DNA of 64,000 bases from contig NZ_AP026866.1 in NCBI RefSeq assembly GCF_042849255.1, positions 1,302,001-1,366,000 on the forward strand. Reading direction: 5' to 3'. The translations under genes and the position numbers were made by a program. Each line of letters opens with the position of its first letter. Position 1 is the first letter of the stretch. Under the pieces are notes generated by a model, which made no database searches, was not told where the DNA came from, and saw nothing but the letters and a program-made list of their open reading frames with translations. The stretch comes from Oceaniferula spumae (GTDB lineage: Bacteria; Verrucomicrobiota; Verrucomicrobiia; Verrucomicrobiales; Akkermansiaceae). This document shows, one piece after another, positions 51,848-61,436 of the stretch.

Positions 51848-54274
51848 ATGAACATCCAAACGAGCGATTACGAGAAGCTGGGATCCTTTTACTTGGGCCG
51901 AGGTTACGATCTGAAAAAAAGTGAACTCGAGGATGAGCTGGTTCTTTATGACTCCAAGGATCTGGTGACTCACGGCGTGGTGCTCGGCATGACCGGTTCC
52001 GGTAAAACCGGCCTGTGTTTGTCGATCCTCGAAGAGGCGGCGATGGATAATATCCCTGCAATCATCATCGATCCCAAGGGAGACATCGCCAACCTGATGC
52101 TCACCTTTCCGGATTTCGAGGGGTCTGATTTTCGCCCGTGGATCAATGAGGACGACGCGCACAAAAAGGGCGTCACTCCGGATGAGTATGCGGCCAAAAC
52201 AGCGAACATGTGGAAGGAAGGCATCGCTGGCTGGGGACAGTCGCCTGATCGCGTCAAGGAGTTCAAAAACAAGTGCGACATCAATATTTTCACCCCGGGT
52301 AGCAAGGCGGGCATTCCCGTTTCCATTCTGAGTTCACTAGAGGTTCCCCCGTTTGAAGTGATGGACGATGGCGAATTGCTCGGTGACCGCATTGAGAGCA
52401 CCGTCAGCTCACTTCTCTCACTGGTCGGTGTTAATGCCGATCCCATCCAGAGCCCTGAGGCGGTCATTCTGGGAACGATCTTCAGCACCTGCTGGCAAGC
52501 GGGTCAAAATCTCACTCTCGAGTCGCTGATCAGGCATTTGCAAAAACCTCCCTTCGACAAAGTCGGAGTCATCGATGTGGAGTCGTTCATGGACGAAAAG
52601 GAGCGTCACAAGCTGGCTCTCAAGTTCAACTCCCTACTCGCGTCCCCGGGTTTCGCGACTTGGATGGAAGGCCCGGCGCTCGACATGAACAACATGATGC
52701 ATGCGCCCGATGGTAAACCTCGCATCTCGATTTTCTCCATCGCCCACCTCAGCGATGCCGAGCGTATGTTCTTCGTCAGCCTGCTGCTGAACCAGATGTT
52801 AGGCTGGATGCGATCGCAGAACGGCACCACCAGTCTGCGCGCCATGCTCTACATGGATGAGATTTACGGGTTCCTCCCCCCTTCTCAAAATCCGCCGAGC
52901 AAAAAGCCAATGATGACCATGTTAAAACAAGGTCGGGCATTCGGTCTCGGCGTCCTGCTCGCGACTCAGAACCCGGTAGACTTGGACTACAAGGCACTTT
53001 CTAACATTGGAACTTGGTGGCTGGGTCGCTTGCAGACTGAGCGCGACAAAGCCAGGGTGTTAGACGGACTCGAAGGTGCCGCCGCATCTCAGGAGGGTGG
53101 CTTCGACCGTGGTCAAATGGAAGAGCTTCTCGCCGGTCTCGGCTCTCGGGTTTTCCTGATGAACAACGTGCATGAGGATTCCCCCGTCGTCTTCCACGTG
53201 CGCTGGGTGATGAGTTATCTCTGCGGTCCTCTGACCCGCACCAAGATCAAGGAGCTGATGGACCCGAAACGTGATCAGTTTCCCTCTGCGAAAGACAAAC
53301 AAGTGACAGCCAAGCAATCGTCCAACCCCATGGCCATGCCCAGCGCTGCACCGCAAGCTCCCGTGGGACAGCGCCCGGTGGTTGGTGCCGGAGTGACCGA
53401 ATACTTCGCGCCCTTTGCCGGTGAAGCCGATGGCATCACTTACAAGCCGGCCTTGCTGCGTGAGGCCAATGTGCATTTTTCATCCAGCAAGTGCGGTATC
53501 GATGGTTCACGCCTGATGCGATTCACCAATGCGATTTCCGACAATGGCATCGACTGGGACCACGACGCCGGCTGCACGCATCCGGTCAAGACCCTGGACT
53601 CGAAGCCACGCAAAGGCTGCGGCTTCGAAGAGCTGCCCGGCTTTGCGATGAATGCGGATAACTACAAGCAGGTGGAAAAGGACTTCGAAGACCACATCTA
53701 TCGCAATGAGCGGGTAGAAATTTTCTACTGTCCTCTTTTCAAATCCTATTCCCAGTTAGGCGAAAGCGAAGGTGCCTTCCGCGGAAGACTCGCCACCCAG
53801 GCGCGAGAGGTTCGCGATGAAGCGGTGGAAAAACTGCGCGATAAATACGAGGCCAAAATCAAAACCAAGGAAGGTCAGGTCGACCGCGCGGAGAACACTC
53901 TTGCGAAGGAAGAGGCGGAAGCCAGCAGCGCGACGTGGGACATTGGAGCGAAAGTTCTCGGAGGCCTGTTAGGCGGACTCCTGGGGGGACGCCGCCGCAG
54001 TTCATCCAGCAGCGCCGTCACCAGTGCCGGCCGAGCTTACAAACAACGGCGCGATGTAAAAATCGCCGAGAAGAAAGTCGAAGACCTCGAGGAAGACATC
54101 GCCGAACTCGAAGCCGAGCTGAATGAAGAGATCGGCGAACTCGATGCCCAGTTCGATCCCTCCACCGTGAAGCTCGAAAACGAGGCGATCAAACCCTACA
54201 AAAAAGACATCGATGTCCGCACAGTCGCCCTGATCTGGCTGCCCTACGATCGAGACGACCAGAAAGCTTGGTAG
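51848..54274 (+). CDS. HerA/FtsK-like P-loop ATPase (DUF853/DUF87 type)
   Basis: An 808-residue cytoplasmic ATPase. The Walker A is GMTGSGKTG (about 47-55), followed by IIIDPKGDIANL. Walker B is LYMDEIYGFLP (about 335-345), then the sensor GLGVLLATQNPVDLDYKALSN and the arginine-rich WLGRLQTERDKARV segment. From about 665 a long coiled coil (RDEAVEKLRDKYEAKIK ... KVEDLEEDIAELEAELNEEIG) is interrupted by a Gly/Ser-rich patch GGLLGGLLGGRRRSSSSS (about 705-722). HerA-like proteins act as hexameric translocases in DNA repair or defence. No nuclease partner (NurA) or defence gene is adjacent, so the role is open. Confidence 0.88.
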   Translation: MNIQTSDYEKLGSFYLGRGYDLKKSELEDELVLYDSKDLVTHGVVLGMTGSGKTGLCLSILEEAAMDNIPAIIIDPKGDIANLMLTFPDFEGSDFRPWINEDDAHKKGVTPDEYAAKTANMWKEGIAGWGQSPDRVKEFKNKCDINIFTPGSKAGIPVSILSSLEVPPFEVMDDGELLGDRIESTVSSLLSLVGVNADPIQSPEAVILGTIFSTCWQAGQNLTLESLIRHLQKPPFDKVGVIDVESFMDEKERHKLALKFNSLLASPGFATWMEGPALDMNNMMHAPDGKPRISIFSIAHLSDAERMFFVSLLLNQMLGWMRSQNGTTSLRAMLYMDEIYGFLPPSQNPPSKKPMMTMLKQGRAFGLGVLLATQNPVDLDYKALSNIGTWWLGRLQTERDKARVLDGLEGAAASQEGGFDRGQMEELLAGLGSRVFLMNNVHEDSPVVFHVRWVMSYLCGPLTRTKIKELMDPKRDQFPSAKDKQVTAKQSSNPMAMPSAAPQAPVGQRPVVGAGVTEYFAPFAGEADGITYKPALLREANVHFSSSKCGIDGSRLMRFTNAISDNGIDWDHDAGCTHPVKTLDSKPRKGCGFEELPGFAMNADNYKQVEKDFEDHIYRNERVEIFYCPLFKSYSQLGESEGAFRGRLATQAREVRDEAVEKLRDKYEAKIKTKEGQVDRAENTLAKEEAEASSATWDIGAKVLGGLLGGLLGGRRRSSSSSAVTSAGRAYKQRRDVKIAEKKVEDLEEDIAELEAELNEEIGELDAQFDPSTVKLENEAIKPYKKDIDVRTVALIWLPYDRDDQKAW

Positions 54275-54286
54275 GGAGAATTAGGA

Positions 54287-54639
54287 ATGAAAGAGCAGAA
54301 TGCAGTTCAGGAAAAATCGACGCATTCGCAATTCGCATAGTTAAGTTATACCAGCACTTATCTAGTGGGGAAAAAGAATATGTTTTATGTAAACAGCTCG
54401 TGCGATCAGGAACATCCATTGGGGCTAACGTTGAAGAAGCCATAGGTGGTCAATCCGATAAAGACTTCTTCGCTAAGCTTTGCATTTCCTACAAAGAAGC
54501 TCGCGAATCAAAATACTGGATTCGAATCCTCTCAGACACCGGCTACCTCACTCCAACTCAATCCCAAAGCATGCTCACCGATATCGAAGAACTATTAAAG
54601 ATCATCGGATCTATTCTAAAAACCCTCCGCGCAAAATAA
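54287..54639 (+). pseudogene. Four-helix-bundle protein (23S rRNA intervening-sequence family), frameshifted
   Basis: Two frames encode one family protein. The first starts at ATG 54287 with an AGGA just upstream and reads KEQNAVQEKS, the usual N-terminus, but stops at TAG 54338-54340. The second, from about 54313 to 54639, gives DAFAIRIVKLYQHL, LVRSGTSIGANVEEAIGGQSDKDFFAKL, YKEARESKYWI and LKIIGSILKTLR, the rest of the helical bundle. A one-base deletion near 54312-54319 (GAAAAATCG) would explain it. Alternatively, initiation at TTG 54268 would rescue only the second frame. The family often sits inside rRNA genes, but not here. Confidence 0.75.
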
Positions 54640-54649
54640 TCCCTAATTC

Positions 54650-55447
54650 CTAATTCTCAACCAACTCCACACTGTTCAATGGTAGCCAGCAGGTGTCACC
54701 GTTGAGCAGTTGGGCATGATACCACTCACCGCGTTTTTCTAACATTGTGAACTCCGTTCCGGCATGGAGTGGTGAGGTGAAGGCATTGTCATAGATAAAT
54801 CCATCGCCTTGCCGCGCGATGACTTCACGTTCGACCACGACACCGTCGACCGCGTTATCCCATCGCTGATGACTGGCGAGAAGAGACAGGCCGAAGATGA
54901 TGCTCAGGGCAGCGGCAGAGCCCATCGACCAGTATATCCATCGCGCACGACGGTAAAACAACATAGCCACGAGTCCCCATAATGCGATATGGGCCAGGCC
55001 AAAGCACGCGGCCCTGAGAGCGAAGGGCCATCGGTGCCAGAAAGTCAGCGCATTTTTCACCATCTGCGACGTGGTCACCGGCAGCTCATCAATGGTCAGA
55101 CTTCTAACATATTGCAGATTGTGCAGCACATCAGTATCCAGAGGATCAAGATCGAGAGCTCGTTGATAGTGGAGCACCGCCCTGCCTTGCTCGCCTGCGA
55201 AGAAGTAGGCATTGCCCAAGTTCTCATGTAAACCGGCGGTTTGAATATCACGCTGTTCGATGAGAAATTTATACTTGAGAATAGACTTCTGATAGAGGTC
55301 TTGCGCCTTGCTAGGATTCACCAGCGCCTCGGCGTTTGCTTGGTGAAACAGATCGTTCGCCTCAGTGAAAATACTTTCGTCTTTCTTCTCCGTGGCCATC
55401 AAGCACGCAGGCATGATGCATAGAATAATCATTAAAATCCGGTTCAT
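54650..55447 (-). CDS. batE: BatE-like TPR protein of the aerotolerance operon
   Basis: A 265-residue membrane protein. Signal peptide (about 1-18), TPR repeats (about 35-115: NLGNAYFFAGEQGRAVLHYQRALDLDP is the clearest), two membrane helices (about 135-185) and a C-terminal SH3-like domain (YHAQLLNGDTCWLPLNSVELV). The order matches BatE of Bacteroides. It is the last gene of the moxR-bat operon, with an ATGA overlap with batD. It helps the Bat complex in the envelope; the precise role is unknown. Confidence 0.82.
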   Translation of the reverse strand: MNRILMIILCIMPACLMATEKKDESIFTEANDLFHQANAEALVNPSKAQDLYQKSILKYKFLIEQRDIQTAGLHENLGNAYFFAGEQGRAVLHYQRALDLDPLDTDVLHNLQYVRSLTIDELPVTTSQMVKNALTFWHRWPFALRAACFGLAHIALWGLVAMLFYRRARWIYWSMGSAAALSIIFGLSLLASHQRWDNAVDGVVVEREVIARQGDGFIYDNAFTSPLHAGTEFTMLEKRGEWYHAQLLNGDTCWLPLNSVELVEN

Positions 55448-57294
55448 GATATCGCAGGGTTAATGGTTTTGATCGCTTGCTGCGCTTTGACAATCAGCGG
55501 CATGACATCTGGATCAGGGCCGGAGTCCGGTCGATACGTCTGTGCTTCACAGCAGTTATAAATTTCTCTTAGCTGCTCGATATCAGCGCGCTCCCCCACC
55601 TCGGACTGCAATTCAGCAAAGGTGTGTGCATACCTAACAAGATTCAGTTTATCGGCAAAATAACTCCTGACGATATCATCTAGACGGCCCAAGCTCTGCT
55701 CTGGCTTTGTGTTCGGTTTCGACTGCTTGAGCTGCCTCACCTGATGACTGAAACGCTTCATCGCGCCCATGGCACGCGCTTTGACTGGATCATTTCTCAT
55801 CAACCTCTGCTTGGCACTCGCTGCGTAAAAAATCAGGAATCCGACGGGCGGCAGGATTAGTAATAACAGCAGCCACTGAAAGCCTGATAGACCGCGCGGA
55901 CGAACAGCGGCTAGCGACGTGACGTTCGCACGTATTCCCTCGGGATTTTTCGCCACCTGATTTTTGAGCGGTCCGGTTCCACTCATGTCGGCATCGAAAG
56001 CGGTGACCATCTCTGCGGCTTTAACCGTGATAGGGATCGGTTCCGACTCCGCAACGGCGTAGCTCTTTGTTTTCGGATCGAAATAGGGAATCCTAACAGC
56101 TGGAATCGCCGTCGCATCCTGTGCCAGCGGCCGGAGTGTGCGGATGTAGGTTTTAGTTCGACCTGAAATTCTACCCGACGATTGCCGCGGAGGCAGCGCA
56201 AACTGACGCGTGAACGCAGGCTGGGCTGATAGATCGGGCAACTCGAACACTTCAGGAAATTCATAGTCCTCCACTACGATCGTCAGAGTGATGGGATCAC
56301 CCGCACTGAGCACGGTTGGGGTGGCCGTGACCTTGACCTTACAAGCGCCTACCACTCCAGCGAAATCCAGAGGTTTACCGGCATCGGGGAGTGGCAGGAC
56401 ACGGATCGTGCGCGACTTTGATGCGGTGTAATACTTTTTGTATTCCTCCCCGTCTGTCTCTGCGAAGAAGTTATTGTTGAAGTAGCTTGGGTAGTTTGTC
56501 TTCCATCTCCCCCCTTGGTTACGGCCGCCAGCGGGTGCCACGTAAGAAGTTAATAAGGTGCTTGGGCGAATGGCAAACTCGCCGGTTTTTACCGGGATGA
56601 TAATTTTGGAGAACGAGACCGTGTGAAATTTATTTTCCCCTTCTGTTAGCAGATCATACCTTCCGATCAAGCGGGTGTTGGCAACCGGAAACCCAATCGC
56701 TGCCGGGTCATCGCCAGCTATCCAATTGTAAGGACTTCTTATTTTAAAGGACGGATCGTAGAACAGTGGTAGATTAAATTTCACGGCACGAAATCCATTC
56801 AAAGGCAGAGGTGATTTCCACATGTAGTCAGCCATGAATGGCTCACCCAGATAGAAGTCACGCTCGGGTATTGTCCTCTTAACCTCCATACCCGGATACC
56901 GCTCCGCCTGCTTCACATCGATAAACACTTCGTCGTCGGTGGTCAGAATTTGATCGCCGACCTCGATGGAGATCGGTGGAATCATCACCGCACCTGCACT
57001 CAGAGGCATCATTCTGTAACGCAACACAACCGTGGAAATGTCATCACGTTTCACCGTCTCCTGCTTCACGAACTTGATGGCTAGATCATCATCCCCTTCC
57101 ACCTCTTCGACATCCACCTTCTCTGCCGGACTGATCAGAATTTCATAGAGGAACTCCTCCCCTACAAAAAACGACTGGGCTGACATGGTCGTGTGGAAAT
57201 TTGCTTCGGGCGCAGCGGTAGCCATCACCGCGCTCAACCATAGGACGGCACTCGCTGCGAGTAGTTTGTAAATATTCATCGTTGTCGGTGTCAT
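55444..57294 (-). CDS. batD: BatD-like oxygen-tolerance protein
   Basis: A 616-residue protein with a signal peptide (about 8-28), several Ig-like beta domains (about 30-420; SFFVGEEFLYEILISPAEK and ERDFYLGEPFMADYMW), one membrane helix (about 465-490) and a helical cytoplasmic C-terminus. The ATG at 57294 has a GGTAGGA just before it; ATG 57279 is an alternative. It lies 2 bp after the BatB/BatC-fusion stop. BatD proteins support aerotolerance and cell-envelope integrity in Bacteroides and spirochaetes; the mechanism is unclear. The domain boundaries are approximate. Confidence 0.85.
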   Translation of the reverse strand: MTPTTMNIYKLLAASAVLWLSAVMATAAPEANFHTTMSAQSFFVGEEFLYEILISPAEKVDVEEVEGDDDLAIKFVKQETVKRDDISTVVLRYRMMPLSAGAVMIPPISIEVGDQILTTDDEVFIDVKQAERYPGMEVKRTIPERDFYLGEPFMADYMWKSPLPLNGFRAVKFNLPLFYDPSFKIRSPYNWIAGDDPAAIGFPVANTRLIGRYDLLTEGENKFHTVSFSKIIIPVKTGEFAIRPSTLLTSYVAPAGGRNQGGRWKTNYPSYFNNNFFAETDGEEYKKYYTASKSRTIRVLPLPDAGKPLDFAGVVGACKVKVTATPTVLSAGDPITLTIVVEDYEFPEVFELPDLSAQPAFTRQFALPPRQSSGRISGRTKTYIRTLRPLAQDATAIPAVRIPYFDPKTKSYAVAESEPIPITVKAAEMVTAFDADMSGTGPLKNQVAKNPEGIRANVTSLAAVRPRGLSGFQWLLLLLILPPVGFLIFYAASAKQRLMRNDPVKARAMGAMKRFSHQVRQLKQSKPNTKPEQSLGRLDDIVRSYFADKLNLVRYAHTFAELQSEVGERADIEQLREIYNCCEAQTYRPDSGPDPDVMPLIVKAQQAIKTINPAIS

Positions 57295-57296
57295 TC

Positions 57297-59471
57297 CTAC
57301 CAGTCCTTTTCGACCGGTTTGCCTTTTTTCTTACCGCCCTGCGATTGTCTGGTTTCCTGCATGGCGGCGTTCTTCTTGATCACGTCTTGGGGAGAATCGT
57401 TAGGTGGCGGCAGGTCGGTCGATTCGAGATCCATTTTGGAAGCCTCCGCCGCTTCCATATCGCTCTGATCCTCACCTTCGCCGTCGCTCTCCTGATCGCC
57501 CTCCTCACCGTCTTGGTCACCTTCGCTCTCTTCGCTGTCAGATTCCTCATCGCCTTCCTCGCCCTCACCGGCCTGCTCGTCCGCACTTTCGGGGTCACGG
57601 GGCAGAGCTTCCAAAGCGTTACGAAGCGCATCGAGCGCGAACTCCTCTTCGAAATAAGCATCGTGCGGATGATCGATCATATATTTGATCGCCGTGGATT
57701 CGAAACCGAGCGCCCTAACAAGTTGCTCTTTGGTATCTTTCAGCGGGCTGACTTCTGCTGGAACCTCTTTGAAGAACTTCTCATTAGCGGCATCGGTGAG
57801 AGCTAGTGCTTTTTGCGTTTCATCAAGGATCAGAAGCTCCGCCTTTTTCAATCTCTCTTCCCACCCGAGCTCAGGCTGGTCCGCCATCAGAGCCTCATCG
57901 GTGAGTTTCAGATTACTCGCTTGAGCGGCAATGACCTTCTCGATCATCGCCTTCAATTCCGCCAGCGCGTCCTTCATTTCTTTACGGCGCTTTTCGTCTT
58001 TCTCAATGAGTTTCTGCAGATCACGTCGTTCGATCTTCGCCAGTTCCAAGTTCACCGCGGCATCTCGATCTTCTGGATTTTGTAGAATGACCCTTCGGTA
58101 CATGATCACACTTTGGTTCATCAGCGACAGGGCTGCATAAAAATCCTGCGCCTTTTTGGCCTGATGGAAATACGCGTTACCGAGGTTGTAGGTAATGTCC
58201 CTGATCAGCTGGCCTTCGGGTTGCCGTTTGAGCGCTTCTTCGTAGCTCAGCACGGCGGATTCGAATTGAGCCAAGCGATACTGCGTATTTCCTTTTTTAT
58301 AAAACACCCGAGTATCATCAGACTGTTCACTGAGCACGTCGTAAATTTCCAATGCCTCTTGAAACTGACCACCGGCAAAAGCACGATCGGCGGTTTCTAT
58401 CTGGGCCGATTCGGCAATTTGAACCAAACCGAACATCAGCATCGCGGTGACAGCAGCTGACTTTGTGATTCGGCGTGAAAGCGTGTGGGGGATCATGATC
58501 ATCACTACTAACAGAACCAGTGCAATTCCGATAAAGATCTGATAGATTTCATCGTAATCAATCACTGATTCCTCAGCCAGCTGCTGCTTCTTTTCCTGTT
58601 CGCTAATGCGTATATAGATATCGCCGAGTTTCATTTGGCGCGTTCCTACGGCGAGAAATGCCCCTTGGTCTGCTTGTTTGACCATGTTGCTGAGTTGCAA
58701 GGTATCGAGTCGGCTCCAGACCTCCTCATCTTTGTAGACCATGTAGTCTGACTTGGCTCCCACCTGTGGGATTCGTGCGCCCTTTTTCTCATCACCCAGA
58801 CCAATGGCAATCAGCTTAACCTGTTGTTCGTTCACAGTCTCGATCGCCTTAGTAAGACTTTCACTTTGATCGCCGCCGTCGGAAAGCAAGATGATGTCCT
58901 TGTATCCTTGGTCGGAGTCCGAGAACAATTTATCGCAAACTTTCAGCAAGGCATCTCCGACACGGGTTCCTCCATGCGCCACACTGTCAGGACCGACACG
59001 ATCCAGGCTGTTCAGGAAAAAATCCTTATCGACGGTGAGCGGACATGCGATCGAAGAGGAGCCGGCAAAGACAACCAAGCCCAAACGGTGATCATCCAAA
59101 TCTTTGACACAATCAGCGATCGCCATCTTTGCGGACTGCAATCGATTAGGCAACCGATCCTCAGCCAGCATGCTCTTGGAAACATCGAGCAGAAAAACAA
59201 CATCGCGTCCCTCCCGCTGGAGCATTCTCGGGTGCGGGTTCGCAGCTGGACGGGAAAGCGCCACAATGATCAGGCCTGTAGCCGCCACTAACAAAACCAA
59301 TCGCCACAACTCCATCGAGCGGTGCTCTGAACCCCTCCATGCAGCATTCTCACCGAAGGCTCGCATATCTTGTTTACGCTTCGCCATGCGAACACGATAA
59401 ACAATGATGAATACCGCCATCAATGGCAGCAGCCATAGCATCCCTGGTTTCTGGAAGATCATCTCACTCAT
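57297..59471 (-). CDS. batB: BatB-BatC fusion: VWA domain plus TPR and acidic tail
   Basis: A 724-residue membrane protein. Two N-terminal membrane helices (about 8-25, 55-72) precede a von Willebrand A domain (about 88-290) with the metal-adhesion motif DVSKSM and SDGGDQS. A third helix (about 308-330) leads to TPR repeats (about 350-470, FYKKGNTQYRLAQFESAVLSYEEALK) as in BatC. A long coiled region and an extreme Glu/Asp/Gly/Ser run (about 640-690) end the protein. BatB and BatC are separate genes in many phyla; here they are fused. It lies between batA and batD, spacing 7 and 2 bp. Confidence 0.87.
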   Translation of the reverse strand: MSEMIFQKPGMLWLLPLMAVFIIVYRVRMAKRKQDMRAFGENAAWRGSEHRSMELWRLVLLVAATGLIIVALSRPAANPHPRMLQREGRDVVFLLDVSKSMLAEDRLPNRLQSAKMAIADCVKDLDDHRLGLVVFAGSSSIACPLTVDKDFFLNSLDRVGPDSVAHGGTRVGDALLKVCDKLFSDSDQGYKDIILLSDGGDQSESLTKAIETVNEQQVKLIAIGLGDEKKGARIPQVGAKSDYMVYKDEEVWSRLDTLQLSNMVKQADQGAFLAVGTRQMKLGDIYIRISEQEKKQQLAEESVIDYDEIYQIFIGIALVLLVVMIMIPHTLSRRITKSAAVTAMLMFGLVQIAESAQIETADRAFAGGQFQEALEIYDVLSEQSDDTRVFYKKGNTQYRLAQFESAVLSYEEALKRQPEGQLIRDITYNLGNAYFHQAKKAQDFYAALSLMNQSVIMYRRVILQNPEDRDAAVNLELAKIERRDLQKLIEKDEKRRKEMKDALAELKAMIEKVIAAQASNLKLTDEALMADQPELGWEERLKKAELLILDETQKALALTDAANEKFFKEVPAEVSPLKDTKEQLVRALGFESTAIKYMIDHPHDAYFEEEFALDALRNALEALPRDPESADEQAGEGEEGDEESDSEESEGDQDGEEGDQESDGEGEDQSDMEAAEASKMDLESTDLPPPNDSPQDVIKKNAAMQETRQSQGGKKKGKPVEKDW

Positions 59472-59478
59472 AGAATCA

Positions 59479-60507
59479 TCACGGAGAAATTCGAAGTAGG
59501 GTAGAGGTTAACAAATAGCGGAGCAACAGCAGAGCCAACGCAACTATGGCAAAAACGGCGAAGGCTTCATCGTAATCATGAAAATCAACTTCTTGCACCT
59601 TGGTTTTTTCAAGTTCATTAATCTCTTCATAGACCGCTTGCAAAGAATCCATATCGTGGGCTGTGCGAAAAATGCCCCCTGTTGAAGTCGCCATTTTCTC
59701 TAGCACCTGATCTGACTCCGAGGGGGCCTTAGGCTTCACAAACGTGCCGTCTTCCGTTTTCAACACTGACGGCCGACTCGTTTCCTGTAGGCTGATAGTG
59801 TAGATTCGAATCCCCCACTCCTTGGCCATGGCCGCTGCCTGCAGTGGCATTTGTTCCCCGCAGTTATTCTCTCCATCCGTCAGCAGTAGTATGACTTTAC
59901 TCTTAAGTGAGCCTTCTCGGTTTTCCTGCTCCTTCAGTTGCGCTGCCGCCAGGGCGGTGGCATCTCCGTAGGCTGTTCCATCCTCGTTGGGGCGGTCATT
60001 GATCGTGATCTCCCGAATCATGTAGACGAGAGCATCATGGCCCAAAGTCATCGGGCAAATGCTGTCTGAATAACGAGCAAAGGAAATCACTCCGATCATG
60101 TCATCAGGTCGGCCTGACAAGTCATCCTCATCACCAGCGACAAATTCCTCCATCACCTTCTTCGCCACTTCCATCCGCGTCATCGGTCCGTCCTCCGTCT
60201 GAACGTCCATGTCCATACTACTCGAAACATCAACTAACATCTGGATCGCAATCCCCTCGCGGTCTTCGCGTTTACCGGTCGATTCCACCTGTGGCCGAGC
60301 CAAACTAACAACCAGGCAAGTCAGCGCCAGATAGAGACACAGCGGAGGGATAAATAACAACCACTGCCGCCAAGTCCGTCCACTTCCGGAGAAAATCGCA
60401 AATGAGGGATAACGGATAGCTTCTTTTCGCCTCTGCTTACGCTGGTAAATCATCAGCGCTGGTAACGCGGCCAGCAGAATGAGGTAATAAGGCTCAGCCA
60501 GTATCAT
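59479..60507 (-). CDS. batA: BatA-like VWA domain protein
   Basis: A 342-residue membrane protein from MILAEPYYLI. That start is preceded by GGAGGTGA (60511-60518), the clearest Shine-Dalgarno in the window, and overlaps the upstream stop (ATGA). Membrane helices lie at about 7-25 and 52-72. A VWA domain (about 85-290) has VDVSSSM (metal site) and LLTDGENNCGEQ, and a C-terminal helix anchors it. In Bat operons BatA and BatB pair as VWA adhesion-like proteins. The function is envelope stress or aerotolerance. Confidence 0.87.
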   Translation of the reverse strand: MILAEPYYLILLAALPALMIYQRKQRRKEAIRYPSFAIFSGSGRTWRQWLLFIPPLCLYLALTCLVVSLARPQVESTGKREDREGIAIQMLVDVSSSMDMDVQTEDGPMTRMEVAKKVMEEFVAGDEDDLSGRPDDMIGVISFARYSDSICPMTLGHDALVYMIREITINDRPNEDGTAYGDATALAAAQLKEQENREGSLKSKVILLLTDGENNCGEQMPLQAAAMAKEWGIRIYTISLQETSRPSVLKTEDGTFVKPKAPSESDQVLEKMATSTGGIFRTAHDMDSLQAVYEEINELEKTKVQEVDFHDYDEAFAVFAIVALALLLLRYLLTSTLLRISP

Positions 60508-61436
60508 GACTTCACCTCCTTTGCTTGTTGATCGATAATCGTTTCGAACTGGGTGTATAGCGCCCTTACCTGACTCTCGTTTACAGAATGAGGAGAATAC
60601 TGAAGCCGCTCGTAGGAATCGACCGCATACGTCAGTCTCGGAACATCTACGGCCTCCTGTAGACCTATGAAATCCACTTTTGTTAGTGTTACTCCACGTT
60701 GGTGAGCCAGTAATCTGCACACCGCGCGCTCGATGCTCTTCATCACTTCATCCGCCGAAGCTGTCTTTAGTTTCTCAAAATCCCGATACACCCGGCCATC
60801 ATCGACATTCGTATTTCGTCTTCGAAACAGGCGCAGCAATACAGCCCCGAAGATTACAAGCAGTGTGATGATGACCAAAGGCACCACCCACCGTGGCGAT
60901 CCATCTTTCGAAATCGGCCGTTCATTTGGGGCGATATCATGCAACTTTTCCTCCCTCTCAGTCAGCACAGAAGTTACCTTCACCGTTAGTGGCTGACTAG
61001 TGACCTCGACCGGTTTACCTCTGATATCAATCCCCCTAACAGTCAGAGCTGATATGACAGCTTCACCTGGCACATCTGGCTCCAGAATATACACACGACT
61101 CTGCACCACCATGCCTTGAGCATCCAACTCCGCTGGCATCTTTCTAGTTTCAAACACAAAGAAGTCTCCCCACTTCCCCGATGATTCACTGAGTTCCGGC
61201 ATTTCCACCTTCAACGATTCCGGCGACCGTACCACTACCCTCACCTGAAGCATCTCACTGGAGCTGATTTCATCCGACGCGACATGCACTGATAAATGCA
61301 GGCCCTCTGCAGAAGCCTCACTCGATAAGCCAGTATCCTGCGGAAAATTTTCTTTCTGCTCACAGCCTGAGAACCCCGCCAATGCTAATGCAAACAAGGC
61401 GCGCACGAGCCAGAGTTTGAAATCCACACGCATCAT
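60504..61436 (-). CDS. Lipoprotein-like Bat-operon protein with one membrane helix
   Basis: A 310-residue protein between the DUF58 gene and batA. Hydrophobic N-terminus with an atypical lipobox FSGC (Cys25), a beta-rich domain resembling BatD's Ig-like modules (about 45-165), a membrane helix (about 184-205), then an Arg-rich hinge and a helical cytoplasmic part (about 215-310). A comparable gene occurs at this position in other MoxR-Bat operons (DUF4381-like), but the match is not strong. It overlaps both neighbours by 4 bp, so translation is coupled. Confidence 0.72.
   Translation of the reverse strand: MMRVDFKLWLVRALFALALAGFSGCEQKENFPQDTGLSSEASAEGLHLSVHVASDEISSSEMLQVRVVVRSPESLKVEMPELSESSGKWGDFFVFETRKMPAELDAQGMVVQSRVYILEPDVPGEAVISALTVRGIDIRGKPVEVTSQPLTVKVTSVLTEREEKLHDIAPNERPISKDGSPRWVVPLVIITLLVIFGAVLLRLFRRRNTNVDDGRVYRDFEKLKTASADEVMKSIERAVCRLLAHQRGVTLTKVDFIGLQEAVDVPRLTYAVDSYERLQYSPHSVNESQVRALYTQFETIIDQQAKEVKS

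Noticed and set aside
54268..54286. TTG start for the four-helix-bundle gene overlapping the HerA-like stop
   Set aside because: It yields an N-terminus unlike the family, whereas the ATG at 54287 in the other frame gives the expected one.
57440..57600. Tandem DNA repeat
   Set aside because: The repetitiveness is a protein-level Glu/Asp/Gly/Ser run with varied codons, not a repeat array.
57282..57806. 174-residue hydrophobic frame antisense to batBC
   Set aside because: Its apparent membrane segments arise from the acidic Glu/Asp codons read in reverse.
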